From NCBI RefSeq assembly GCF_016461825.1, contig NZ_JAEMNU010000094.1, positions 3,619 through 67,618 on the forward strand: a stretch of 64,000 nt of DNA, read 5' to 3'. Shown here piece by piece: positions 17,739-26,777 of this stretch. The stretch's first letter is position 1, and every line of letters begins with the position of its first letter. A program made the translations under genes and the position numbers. Below the pieces are notes generated by a model that saw nothing but the letters and a program-made list of their open reading frames with translations, did not search any database and had not been told where the DNA came from. The DNA comes from Rugamonas violacea. Lineage in GTDB: Bacteria > Pseudomonadota > Gammaproteobacteria > Burkholderiales > Burkholderiaceae_D.

Positions 17739-17881
17739 TTAAGGGCACCTCGAAAAACCGTCATTCCCGCGCAGGCGGGAATCTATACCCCGCATATCCA
17801 TTGGCTCAGCATGGGTTCCCGCCTACGCGGCGGTCCGCCGATGCGGAACGACAATTTGGTGGTTTTTCGAAGTGCCCTTAA
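17739..17881. mobile_element. REP/MITE-like element, copy A
   Basis: A 143-bp unit bounded by 21-bp inverted repeats matching at 20 positions (TTAAGGGCACCTCGAAAAACC at 17739-17759 and its complement at 17861-17881). Inside is the palindrome ATTCCCGC/GCGGGAAT (17763-17782) and a second, interrupted GTTCCCGC palindrome. There is no coding capacity. Its right end supplies the TAA stop of the adjacent nucleotidase gene. Confidence 0.8.
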
Positions 17882-19566
17882 TAGGTGCTCTGGATGCGGC
17901 CCAGCGGTGCGGCGCTGCCGGCCCGCTTGCCGATCTGCTCGCGCATCTGCAGGTAATCGCGCAGCGCGTCGATGTCGCGGATGCCGGTGTTGGCGCGGCC
18001 GCCGCCCTGGATGAACAGCGGGTAGGCGTCGCCGCCTTCGGCCAGGAAGGCGTTGGTGGCGATGCGGTAGGAGCTGGTGTTGTCGAGCGGCACGCCGTTG
18101 AGCAGTACGCTGCCCGGCACCACGCGGCCGCCGTCGGGCTGGTTGCGGTTCCAGCTGTAGGCGAAGCCCTCGGACACCTGCAGCAGGCCACGGGCGGCGC
18201 TCTTCGGCCCGCTCCACTGCTGTTCCAGCAGGGCGATGATCTGCGCGCCGGTCAGGTTCATCACCACCAGGTCGTTGTTGTAGGGCAGCACGGCCTGGGC
18301 CTGGCCGGCGCTGGCCAGCAGGCCGCTGCCGGCGGCCAGGTCTTGGCGCATGCCGTGGTTGTTCATGAAGGCGATCTGGGCGCCGAAGTGGCGCGCGCCG
18401 ACCAGCATCGAGTCGGCCACCAGGTCGCCCAGCGCCGACTCGCCGTGTTCGTTGAGGGTGCGCGTGACGGGCGCCAGCGCCAGCCGCGCCACCGGCTGCG
18501 CCAGGGCCGCCGCGCTGCGCTCGCGCACCTTTGCCAGGTAGGCGCTCAGCGCCGGATCGGCCGGGTACTGGCCCGGCGTCATCACCACGTTGCGCGCGCT
18601 GACCTGGCGCACGGTGTTGCTGGCGGTGTCGACCTGCAGCTGGATGCGGGTCAGCACGCGGCCGCCCATGTCGGCCTGGGTCACCAGGCGGTCGCCGACG
18701 CGGCAGGTGTAGCCGGTGTGGGTGTGGCCGCTGACCACCAGGCGGATCGCCGGGTCGAGCCGTTTGATGATGTCGAGCAGCGGCCCCTGCAGCTGGCTGC
18801 ACTCGGCCTTGTCGAAGGCCTCGTTGGTGTGGCCGCCCTGGTGGATCAGCAACACGAAGACGTTGACGCCCTGCTTGCGCAGCTCGGGCAGCACGCGGTT
18901 GACGGAGTCGGCCTCGTCGGCGAAATTGAGGCCGGCGATACCCGACGCCAGCACCATGCCGACGGTGTCCTTGAGCACTGCGCCGATCAGGCCGACCTTC
19001 ACGCCGCGCACCTGCTCGATGCGGTAGGCCGGCAGCACCGGCTTGTTGGTGACCATGTCGATGACGTTGGCGGCCAGGTAGCTGAAGCGCGCGCCGGCGT
19101 AGTCGGCGGCGAACTTGCAGGCCTTGTCGGCGCGCGGCGAGGCGCAGCCGCCCTTCTGCTGGCGCAGCAGCTCGACGCGGCCGGCGTCGAACTCGTGGTT
19201 GCCGACCGAGCTGGCGCGCAGGCCCAGCAGGTTCATCGCGACGATGCTCGGCTCGTCGGCCCACATCGCCGACATCGACTGGCTGGCGCCGATCAGGTCG
19301 CCCGAACCGACCAGCAGCAGTTCCGGGTCTTCCTTGCGCCACGCCTGCAGGGCCGCGCCCAAGGTGTCGATGCCGCCGGCCTGGACCGTGCGCTGGCCGC
19401 CGAACAGGCCGCCGGCGCTGCTGAACTTGCCCGCCTCCAGGTTGCCGTGGAAGTCGTTCAGGCCGACCAGGTTGATCGTCACCGTGTTCGGTGGCGGACG
19501 CTGGGCGCAGCCGGCCAGCAGGACGGCCAGCGCGGCGGCGGCGATCGGGCTCAGGTATTTTTTCAT
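17878..19566 (-). CDS. Lipoprotein 5'-nucleotidase / 2',3'-cyclic phosphodiesterase-like
   Basis: A 562-residue UshA/CpdB-superfamily enzyme that removes phosphate from extracellular nucleotides. A lipoprotein signal (MKKYLSPIAAAALAVLLAGC) puts Cys20 as the lipidated residue. The metallophosphatase domain shows NDFHGN, GSGDLIGAS, GNHEFDAGR and GHTHTGY. The C-terminal nucleotidase domain carries FMNNHGMRQDL and SEGFAYSWN. The start at 19566 is set by the lipobox; an in-frame upstream extension has no signal. The terminal codons TAT-TAA run into MITE copy A. Together with the nuclease genes downstream it would convert released nucleotides to nucleosides. Confidence 0.9.
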   Translation of the reverse strand: MKKYLSPIAAAALAVLLAGCAQRPPPNTVTINLVGLNDFHGNLEAGKFSSAGGLFGGQRTVQAGGIDTLGAALQAWRKEDPELLLVGSGDLIGASQSMSAMWADEPSIVAMNLLGLRASSVGNHEFDAGRVELLRQQKGGCASPRADKACKFAADYAGARFSYLAANVIDMVTNKPVLPAYRIEQVRGVKVGLIGAVLKDTVGMVLASGIAGLNFADEADSVNRVLPELRKQGVNVFVLLIHQGGHTNEAFDKAECSQLQGPLLDIIKRLDPAIRLVVSGHTHTGYTCRVGDRLVTQADMGGRVLTRIQLQVDTASNTVRQVSARNVVMTPGQYPADPALSAYLAKVRERSAAALAQPVARLALAPVTRTLNEHGESALGDLVADSMLVGARHFGAQIAFMNNHGMRQDLAAGSGLLASAGQAQAVLPYNNDLVVMNLTGAQIIALLEQQWSGPKSAARGLLQVSEGFAYSWNRNQPDGGRVVPGSVLLNGVPLDNTSSYRIATNAFLAEGGDAYPLFIQGGGRANTGIRDIDALRDYLQMREQIGKRAGSAAPLGRIQSTY

Positions 19567-19668
19567 TGCTTCGGCACTTGGAGAGAATGGAATATTGTAC
19601 AGCGCAAACATGACAATCCGCCCCGTCCGGCGGCGGCGGAAACAATTTACCGCGCCGGCGCCGGCGCG

Positions 19669-19699
19669 AAAAAAAACGGCCGATGTCGCCATCGGCCGT
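19669..19699 (-). terminator. Rho-independent terminator of the Oar-like receptor gene
   Basis: Read on the minus strand, ACGGCCGAT and ATCGGCCGT form a 9-bp stem around a 6-base loop, followed by eight T (19676-19669). It lies 32 bases past the receptor stop. Confidence 0.88.
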
Positions 19700-19730
19700 T
19701 CTGCGGATTCACGCTAGCGTGGCGGCGAGC

Positions 19731-22700
19731 TTAGAACTCGTACTTCAGGGTCGCTTGCACGGCCCATTGCGACTCGCCCTTGACCTGGCGCACGTCGAGG
19801 CTTTCCACCGCGTCGCGCACTTTGTAGATGTAGCGGCCTTGTGGGTCCAGACCGACGTAGTCGACGAAGCTGCGCGCCTGGCCGCCGTTCGATTGGAAGC
19901 CGACCTCGTTGATACGGCCCCATTTCTTGTTCAGCAGGTTGCCGAAGTTGAAGATGTCGAAGCTGAAGGTGGCCTTGTTGCCTTTGAACAGACCAGGAAT
20001 TTCCTGGGCGATGCGCACGTCGAAGCTGTTGGTCCACGGTGCGAAGTCGGTGTTGCGACCGACCACGCCGCCGGCGTTTTTCTTCAGCACGCCGTTGGCG
20101 TTGACGATGGACCAGAACTTGTCTTCGTTGGCGTGGTTGCTGGCCGTGTCGCCGAAGAACGTCACTTGGCCCGAACCCGGCGCCGAAGGGATGTACATCA
20201 GATCGTTGCCGCCCAGACCGTCGCCGTTCAAGTCGTTGTTGATGGTCCAGCTGTACGGTTTGCCCGCGCGGCCTTCATAGAACAGGCCGACGGTGGTCTT
20301 GTAGGTGCCGAAGAAACGCTTCTGGAAGTTGACCAGGGCGTTGATGCGGTCCTTGACCAGGTAGCTCGAGTTCGAGTTAGCTTCTTCGTTCGGGTTGAAC
20401 ACCGAGCGGCCGTTCCAGTTCGAGGCCGACACCGACGAGGTCAGCGGCGACACTTCCTTGGCGTCCGTGTAGGTGTACGACACCGACCATGACAGGCCGT
20501 TGGTCATCGGACGGCTCAGCGAGACGGTGGCCAGGCTGCTGCCGCCCTTGCTGGTCTTGGTCGCCGCCAACACGTTGTTGTAGTTCGGGTTGTTCAGCGA
20601 GCGGTTCAGGAAGCCCGAGCAGACGCCGCTGGTGATGGTGCCGCCGGTGGCGGTCCAGCATGCCGGGTTGAAGCCCTGGGTGTTGTAGTACAGCTCACGA
20701 CCGTCGGTGCCGGTCTTGGTCGCCGCGCCCAGGTTCAGGTTGCGGTAGTAGATGCCGTCCTTGTTCTTGGTGTACAGCGCCTCGGCGCTGAAGACCAGGC
20801 CGTACCATGGCAACTCGGTGTCGAAGGCCAGGTTGGACTTCCAGACCGACGGCTGGCGCAGACCGGGCGCCAAGAAGTCGACGTTGACGGCCGGCGAACC
20901 GAAGGTCGGCTGCTTGTTGATGTCAGGCGAATACAGGCCGGCGGTGCTGCCCGAGCAGGCCGGGAAGCCGGTCACGCCGCAACCCATGATGCGGGTGGCC
21001 ATGCCGGTGTTGGCGAAGGGGTTGGACAGCCAGACGGTGGCCGCCGCGCCCTGGAACAAGCCGGCGCCGCCGCGCACCTGGGTCGGACGGGCGCTGTCGA
21101 AGGTGTAGTTGAAGCCGGCGCGTGGTTGCACCAGGTTTTGGCCGTCGATGGTCAGGGTGTTGTCCAGACCGAAACCGCCGGACTGGCGCGTGTTGCTGGC
21201 GGCGTTGGCTTGCACCAGCGGCAGGCCGGCCGCCGCGTTGCGGGTCGGACGGTCGCTCATGCGGGCCGAGTCGACGCGCACGCCGTAGCTGACGGTCAGG
21301 CGCGGCGAGACGGTCCAGGTGTCCTGCAGGAAGAGGCCGTAGTTTTTCAAGGCGAACTTGGCGGCCGAATCCTCCTGGCTGACGCCGGGATTGAGCAACT
21401 GCACCTGATAGCCCGAGAAGCGGCCACGGCTGTAGTTCTCCAGCACGGCCTGTTCGACCAGGGCGGCCGGCGCGCTGGCGCAGGTGATGGCGCCGAAGCT
21501 GTAGGTGAAGCTGGCGCTGCTGTTGGTGCAGTTGAAGGTGTAGTTGCCGAAGACGTTCTGCAGGAACACGTTGTACACCTTGTTCTTGCTGTAGTCGCCG
21601 CCGAACTTGACTTCATGGTCGCCCAGCGACCAGTTGGCGCCCAGATAGGCGTCCTGGGTCTTGGTGCCGAGGACGTTGACCATGCGGCTCTGGTCGGTGC
21701 CGAAGTTGAGGAAGCGGGTGCCGCTCGAGACCGTGCTCGGGGTGCCCGGTGGCAAGGCGCCGGCCACCGAGAAGCCGACCAGCGGCAGCTGGGCGTTGAC
21801 CGTCGGTACGCTGTCGTAGTCGCGCGAGGAGACCTTGAATTCGGTCGAGAAGCTCGGCGTCCAGTCGGCGGTCCACTGGCCGACCATGGTTTCGATGGTC
21901 TTGGCCTGGTTGTACCATTCCGAGTTCAGCGACAGGCCGGTGGCCGTCAGGCCGGTGAAGAGAGGCTCGTTCTGCGTCGTCTTGGAGTAGCGGAACATGG
22001 CGCGGTGGTCGTCATTGATGTTCCAGTCCAGCTTGACCAGGGCGTCCTTGACGTCGAGCTTGGTGCCGCTCGGGATGGCCGAGGTGCCGATGTCGATGCC
22101 ATACTTGTTCTTGGCGATCGATTGTGCCGAGCTGATCAGCGAAGGCGTGATGCCGACGTTGGTCAGGCTGCTGCCCAGCGGGCCGAAGGCCGGCGCCGAA
22201 CGGGTCGACTCGAGTTTTTCGTAGTTGGCGAAGATGAACAGCTTGTCCTGGATCAGCGGCGCGCCCAGGGTCACGCCCTTGGTGGTTTCTTTGAACGGCG
22301 CCGGTGCGGCGTAGCTGTCGGTGGTGGCGTTGTAGCGGTCGCCGGCCATGCTGTCGTTGCGGAAGACGTAATAAACGCTGCCCTTGACGGTGTTGGTGCC
22401 GGACTTGGTGACGGCGTTGATGTTGCCGCCGGTGTAGCCTTTTTGGGTGACGTCGTAGTTGGCGACGTTGACCTGCACCGACTGGATCGCCTCGATCGAG
22501 ATCGGCTGCTTGGCGGTCGGACTGCCGTTCGACTCTATGCCGAAGGTGTCGTTGACGGCCACGCCGTCGATGGTCAGCGAGTTGTAGCGCGAGTTCTGGC
22601 CGGCGACGGACATTTCGCCGCGCTCCTTGTCGGTCTGCGACACGCGCGGATCGCTACGGGCGTAGTCCTGCAGGTTGCGCTGGATCGAGGCCTGCATGGC

Positions 22701-23150
22701 GATTTCGCTGGCGCTGATGCTGGTGCCGGCGCCCATCGTGGTCTTGGAGAATTTTTCCGAACGGCCGCCGGCGGTGCCGGCGATGGTCACGGTCTGCACG
22801 GCCGGCGCGCCCAGGGTGGCGTCGACGTTGGCGGTTTCGGCCAGCTGGACGAAGACGTTCTCGCGCTTCTCGCTGACGCCGTTCTTGGTGATGGTGATCG
22901 TGTACGGGCCGCCCACGCGCAGGCCACGGGCAACGTAACGGCCTTCGGCGTCGGTCACCACGTTGTTGACCGAACCGGATTCGGTGTGCACGATGGTGAC
23001 AGTGGCACCACCGGCCGGCTTGCCGTCGGTGGCGAAGATGCGCCCGCCGATGGCCGAGGTGGTGTTCTGGGCGAAGGCCGGTGCTGCCGCCAAGGCGATA
23101 GACAAGCTAAGCGCGATTTGCGTTAGCCGAAGCCGTTTGTGATTGATCAT
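19731..23150 (-). CDS. Oar-like TonB-dependent receptor with carboxypeptidase-regulatory-like domain
   Basis: A 1139-residue outer-membrane protein. A signal peptide (residues 1-27, PAFAQN) is followed by a CarboxypepD_reg-like beta-sandwich (about 30-115: GGRIFATDGKPAGGATVTIV). Then comes a plug region with the Oar-type pattern (MSVAGQNSRYNSLTIDGVAVNDTFG, GGNINAVTKSGTN) and a very long barrel ending in ATLKYEF. Members of this class import or export large or oligomeric ligands; substrates are mostly unknown. It is followed by the nucleotidase and nuclease genes and preceded by the purine operon, which suggests a nucleic-acid-derived ligand (inference). The ribosome binding site is weak. Confidence 0.9.
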   Translation of the reverse strand: MINHKRLRLTQIALSLSIALAAAPAFAQNTTSAIGGRIFATDGKPAGGATVTIVHTESGSVNNVVTDAEGRYVARGLRVGGPYTITITKNGVSEKRENVFVQLAETANVDATLGAPAVQTVTIAGTAGGRSEKFSKTTMGAGTSISASEIAMQASIQRNLQDYARSDPRVSQTDKERGEMSVAGQNSRYNSLTIDGVAVNDTFGIESNGSPTAKQPISIEAIQSVQVNVANYDVTQKGYTGGNINAVTKSGTNTVKGSVYYVFRNDSMAGDRYNATTDSYAAPAPFKETTKGVTLGAPLIQDKLFIFANYEKLESTRSAPAFGPLGSSLTNVGITPSLISSAQSIAKNKYGIDIGTSAIPSGTKLDVKDALVKLDWNINDDHRAMFRYSKTTQNEPLFTGLTATGLSLNSEWYNQAKTIETMVGQWTADWTPSFSTEFKVSSRDYDSVPTVNAQLPLVGFSVAGALPPGTPSTVSSGTRFLNFGTDQSRMVNVLGTKTQDAYLGANWSLGDHEVKFGGDYSKNKVYNVFLQNVFGNYTFNCTNSSASFTYSFGAITCASAPAALVEQAVLENYSRGRFSGYQVQLLNPGVSQEDSAAKFALKNYGLFLQDTWTVSPRLTVSYGVRVDSARMSDRPTRNAAAGLPLVQANAASNTRQSGGFGLDNTLTIDGQNLVQPRAGFNYTFDSARPTQVRGGAGLFQGAAATVWLSNPFANTGMATRIMGCGVTGFPACSGSTAGLYSPDINKQPTFGSPAVNVDFLAPGLRQPSVWKSNLAFDTELPWYGLVFSAEALYTKNKDGIYYRNLNLGAATKTGTDGRELYYNTQGFNPACWTATGGTITSGVCSGFLNRSLNNPNYNNVLAATKTSKGGSSLATVSLSRPMTNGLSWSVSYTYTDAKEVSPLTSSVSASNWNGRSVFNPNEEANSNSSYLVKDRINALVNFQKRFFGTYKTTVGLFYEGRAGKPYSWTINNDLNGDGLGGNDLMYIPSAPGSGQVTFFGDTASNHANEDKFWSIVNANGVLKKNAGGVVGRNTDFAPWTNSFDVRIAQEIPGLFKGNKATFSFDIFNFGNLLNKKWGRINEVGFQSNGGQARSFVDYVGLDPQGRYIYKVRDAVESLDVRQVKGESQWAVQATLKYEF

Positions 23151-23985
23151 TGTATAACCCCAAAAAAGACTAATAGTTGTTTGGAACCCCAGCTGGTGGC
23201 AGGGGTCCCCTCTTTACTGTGTTGCAACTGGTCGGCCCGCCCATCGCTGGCCTGTCTTCGTGCCAAGACAAAAAATTCTGTGCCACCCTCTTCCATTCGG
23301 CGCCGCCATGCCTATCTGTGACTGGACGGCCCGCGCAGGTGCGTCCGCTACTACCGCGAACGTCGCGCTTCATGCGTATTTCTTGCACATATATCATCGA
23401 ACGCGTCGCTCCCTCTGGGGCAACGCATAAGTGTAACGGTGCAATATTTCAAGCCTGTGACGTCTTTATGACAATCTTGTGACAGCCAGACCGGCCGCGC
23501 CGGCGGCGCCCGCCATCGATCTGTTCCACTATGAGAAAAGCAATAATCTTGCTTTTTTGGATCATTTCATCCCACTATGCATTAAGGCAATATGCATGAC
23601 AAATACGATTTAATTTAGGAATTTATACGATAAACATATAAATAGCCCCGGCTTGTGCGGCGTTTTTCAGGCCGCCGGGCGTCTGCCGGGCCGCGCAAGG
23701 GCGGGATTATAAATGAGCCTTGCGCACTTGAAATTGTTTCATGTGGAAAATATTCAAAGCTAGAGGCGGCCCACCAATTTTGTGTAGTTTGCCGGCCACA
23801 TTTATCGATGACGGCGAGGTGGTGGATGAATATGAATTTTATGACAAGGGACGGACGTCCATTGTGCGCACGGATGAAAAGGCGGCTGGCCTGTCATCCA
23901 GTGTTGTTATTTCGCCCGCCGGCGCTGGCGCCGGCGGGTTTGGGCTGCTGAACTGCCACTCAACCGCCACTCACGTTCCAGCGAC
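23151..23985. other. Long intergenic region, no convincing gene
   Basis: An 835-base gap between two minus-strand genes, with AT-rich stretches at about 23530-23650. A hairpin AAAAGCAA/TTGCTTTT lies at 23536-23556 with T-runs. A reading frame at 23741-24097 (plus) overlaps the adenosine deaminase 3' end and lacks recognisable features. The oar promoter probably lies at the left side, but no hexamer pair is clear. Confidence 0.5.
23915..23941. terminator. Strong hairpin after adenosine deaminase
   Basis: CCCGCCGGCGC (23915-23925) and GCGCCGGCGGG (23928-23938) are perfect 11-bp arms, 45 bases beyond the deaminase stop. There is only a short TTT on the plus side and none on the minus side, so it is a probable but non-canonical terminator for the purine operon. 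Confidence 0.5.
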
Positions 23986-25425
23986 TTACTTCTTCGATTT
24001 TTGCCCAGCTGCGGCGATCTCTGCCTCAAATTTCGCGAACTTGCCGTCCAGCGCCTTCAACAGGCGCTGTTTGTCGTCGCCCGCCAGGAAGGAATAGCGC
24101 AGGCTGTCATATGACAGTTTTTTGACTTCGGCGTAATCGGTCTTGTAACGGCTGGCGAACAACACGTACTCGCCGGACAGATTGTTACGCGACACGCCGG
24201 CGTCGTCGGTCGAGATGACGAAGGGCACGCCATATTTGCGGTACAGGGTGATCGGGTGGGCCTCGTCCTTGACGCCGAGGATGAAGTCGTTGCTGCTCAG
24301 GTTGATCTCGACGGCGATCTTCCGATCACGCATTTTTTTCATGATGGCCAGCGGATTGCTCTCGTGGGCGATGTCGATGCCGTGGCCGATGCGCTGGGCG
24401 CCGGCGACGTCGATGGCGTCCTGGATGTGCGAGGTCAGGCCCTCGGGCGGCACCACGCCGAGCGCCAGCTCGCCGGCGTGCAGCGCCAGGTTGACCTTCG
24501 GATACTTGGCTTTGAGGAACTTGAACATCTGCATGTGCAACATATAGTCGCGCATCGAGACGTTGACGCTCTCCTGGCCGACGATGTTGACACCGACGAT
24601 CTTCGGACTCTGGCTGGCCAACTTGAAGCTCGACAGCATCGCCGAAAACACCTGCGACGGCGACAGCAGGCGCACCACGAAGGACTGGTAGCGCAGCGTG
24701 AACTGGGCGTCGTCGATGCCGGCGCCGCCGGTGTTGACGTCGTCCAGATAGGCGGTGATGCCGTCGTTGAAGCCTTTGTTCTGCTCCAGTTCGGCGCTAT
24801 AGGCGGCCAGCATGGCGTCGTTGACGCCGCCGGCGATGGCCTGCTGGTCGAACTGCGCGTTCTTGTCCATCGGCGCCGAGTGGAACATGGTCTCGATGTA
24901 GCTGAGGTTTTCCTGGATGGCGCGCTGCTTCAGGCGTTGCAGGCCGTCGGCCGTGTTGAACGAGGAGATCGGACCGAAGTAGCCGAAGGTGTCGAAGAAC
25001 TGGCGGTCCGGCGGCGACTGTTGCGTGCTGTGGTTGTAGAAGTCCTTGTCCGACCAGCGCTGCAGCAGCTGGGCCAGCAGGGTGTTGTTGTTCATCACGG
25101 CCGAACCGCCGACGCAGTCGCCGGCCGGGGCGTGGGTTTCGATCTGGTAGCTGGCCTGGTTGACGCAATAGCCCTGCTTGTCGATCCATTCCAGATACTG
25201 CTCGGCGTAAATCGCGCCGGAATAATGGTGGTGCAGGTCGCCGCCCTTGGGCATCAGGGTGAAGAACATGGTCAGCTCGGCCAGCTTGGGCTGGGGCGCG
25301 GCGACCAGCGCGGCGAAGTGGCGGCGGGTCAGTTCCGCGTTGCTGGCCGCTTGCGCGCTCAGCGGCAGGACGACCATGGCGGACAGCGCGGCGGCGACCA
25401 TCAGGCTAGCGATTTTCTTTTGCAT
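23986..25425 (-). CDS. Secreted adenosine deaminase (ADGF-like)
   Basis: A 479-residue adenosine deaminase with a signal peptide (residues 1-26, LSAQAAS), so it acts in the periplasm or outside, converting adenosine to inosine. Zinc and catalytic residues are visible: HHHYSG (metal HxH), NLALHAGELALG (His and catalytic Glu), RIGHGIDI and VISTDDAGVSR (Asp pair). It is longer than cytosolic Add (about 340 residues) because of an extended N-terminal segment and an insertion around 95-230, like the growth-factor-type ADA subfamily. It is the last gene of the xdhABC-guaD-ada run, 31 bases after guaD. Confidence 0.9.
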   Translation of the reverse strand: MQKKIASLMVAAALSAMVVLPLSAQAASNAELTRRHFAALVAAPQPKLAELTMFFTLMPKGGDLHHHYSGAIYAEQYLEWIDKQGYCVNQASYQIETHAPAGDCVGGSAVMNNNTLLAQLLQRWSDKDFYNHSTQQSPPDRQFFDTFGYFGPISSFNTADGLQRLKQRAIQENLSYIETMFHSAPMDKNAQFDQQAIAGGVNDAMLAAYSAELEQNKGFNDGITAYLDDVNTGGAGIDDAQFTLRYQSFVVRLLSPSQVFSAMLSSFKLASQSPKIVGVNIVGQESVNVSMRDYMLHMQMFKFLKAKYPKVNLALHAGELALGVVPPEGLTSHIQDAIDVAGAQRIGHGIDIAHESNPLAIMKKMRDRKIAVEINLSSNDFILGVKDEAHPITLYRKYGVPFVISTDDAGVSRNNLSGEYVLFASRYKTDYAEVKKLSYDSLRYSFLAGDDKQRLLKALDGKFAKFEAEIAAAGQKSKK

Positions 25426-25456
25426 GGGCTCTTCTCAAGGTGGAGGTGGATGGGAT

Positions 25457-26767
25457 TCAGGCGGCCTCGCGCGCGTGCACGCGGCGGCCGGCGGCGTAGG
25501 TGGCCGCCACCGCGCGGTCGTCGCCCAGCAGCGCCAGCGCGAACAACAACTCTTCCAGGCTGTCGCAATGGGCGCTGCGGCGCTGCAGCAGCGGCGTGGC
25601 CTGGGCGTCGAGCACGATGAAGTCGGCCTCGGCGCCGGCGGCGAAGTTGCCGATCGTGCCTTCGAGCCGCATGCTGCGCGCCGCGCCCAGGGTGGCCAGG
25701 TAAAACATGCGCAAGGCGGGCAAGTAACTGCCTTTCAGTCGCGCTACTTTATAGGCTTCATTCATTGTTTGCAACATGGAAAAAGAAGTACCGGCGCCGA
25801 CGTCGGTGGCCAGCGACAGCAGCATGCCGGCCCGGTCGGCGCGGTCGAAGTCGAACAGTCCACTACCAAGAAACAAGTTGGAGGTCGGGCAGACGGCCGC
25901 CGCCGCGCCGCTGTCGGCCAGGCGGGCGCGGTCGCCGTCGTCGAGCCAGATGCAATGGCCGTACATGGCGCGCGGGCGCAGCAGGCCGACCTGGTCGTAG
26001 ACGTCGAGGTAGCTGCGCGCCTGCGGGAACAGGCTCTTGACCCAGGCGCACTCGTCCTGGTTTTCCGACACGTGGGTCTGCACGAAGGTGTCCGGATAGG
26101 CGCGCGCCAACTCGCCGGCCAGGCGCAACTGCTCATCGCTGGAGGTCGGCGCGAAGCGCGGCGTGATGGCGTACAGCGCGCGGCCGCGGCCGTGCCAGCG
26201 CTGGATCAAGGCCTCGCTGTCGCGGGCGCCGGACTCGGCGCTGTCGCGCAGGAATTCGGGGCAGTTGCGGTCCATCAGCACCTTGCCGGCGACCATGCGC
26301 AGATCGCGCTTTTCGCTGGCGGCGAAAAAGGCGTCGACCGAGGCGGCGTGCACGCTGCAATACACCATCGCCGTCGTGGTGCCGCAGCGCAGCAGCTCGT
26401 CGAGGAAGAACTCGGCCACCTCGGCGGCGTGGGCCGGGTCGCCGAACTGGCGCTCGGTGGGGAAGGTGTAGCTTTCCAGCCAGGGCAGCAGGCCCGGCGC
26501 CGGCGAGGCGATCATCTCGGTCTGCGGGTAGTGGACATGGGTGTCGATAAAGCCGGGCACGATCAGCTTGCCGCTGTAGTCGTGCACGGTGGTGCCGGGC
26601 GGCAGCGTGGCGTGCAGGGCGGCGTAGTCGCCGGCCGCCCGCACCTTGCCGTCGGCGACGATCAGCAAGCCGTCCTCGTGCCAGGCATGGGCATTGTCGT
26701 GGAAGGCCGGATCGGCGTGGAAATGCAGCAAGCTGGCGCGGTAGGCTTGCAGTGGGGTGGTGGACAT
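25457..26767 (-). CDS. guaD: Guanine deaminase
   Basis: A 436-residue amidohydrolase converting guanine to xanthine. The zinc motif PGFIDTHVHYPQTEM is near residue 70, the guanine-deaminase segment FPTERQF follows, and further ligands lie in TFVQTHVSEN, YGHCIWL and SLATDVGAGTSFSM. Xanthine is the substrate of the Xdh complex encoded directly upstream. It is ten bases from xdhC. Confidence 0.94.
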   Translation of the reverse strand: MSTTPLQAYRASLLHFHADPAFHDNAHAWHEDGLLIVADGKVRAAGDYAALHATLPPGTTVHDYSGKLIVPGFIDTHVHYPQTEMIASPAPGLLPWLESYTFPTERQFGDPAHAAEVAEFFLDELLRCGTTTAMVYCSVHAASVDAFFAASEKRDLRMVAGKVLMDRNCPEFLRDSAESGARDSEALIQRWHGRGRALYAITPRFAPTSSDEQLRLAGELARAYPDTFVQTHVSENQDECAWVKSLFPQARSYLDVYDQVGLLRPRAMYGHCIWLDDGDRARLADSGAAAAVCPTSNLFLGSGLFDFDRADRAGMLLSLATDVGAGTSFSMLQTMNEAYKVARLKGSYLPALRMFYLATLGAARSMRLEGTIGNFAAGAEADFIVLDAQATPLLQRRSAHCDSLEELLFALALLGDDRAVAATYAAGRRVHAREAA

Positions 26768-26777
26768 GATCTGCTTT

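Noticed and set aside
23741-24097. A 118-codon plus frame after the adenosine deaminase gene
   Set aside because: The second half is antisense to the deaminase 3' end and crosses its hairpin; the first half has no ribosome binding site or family resemblance.
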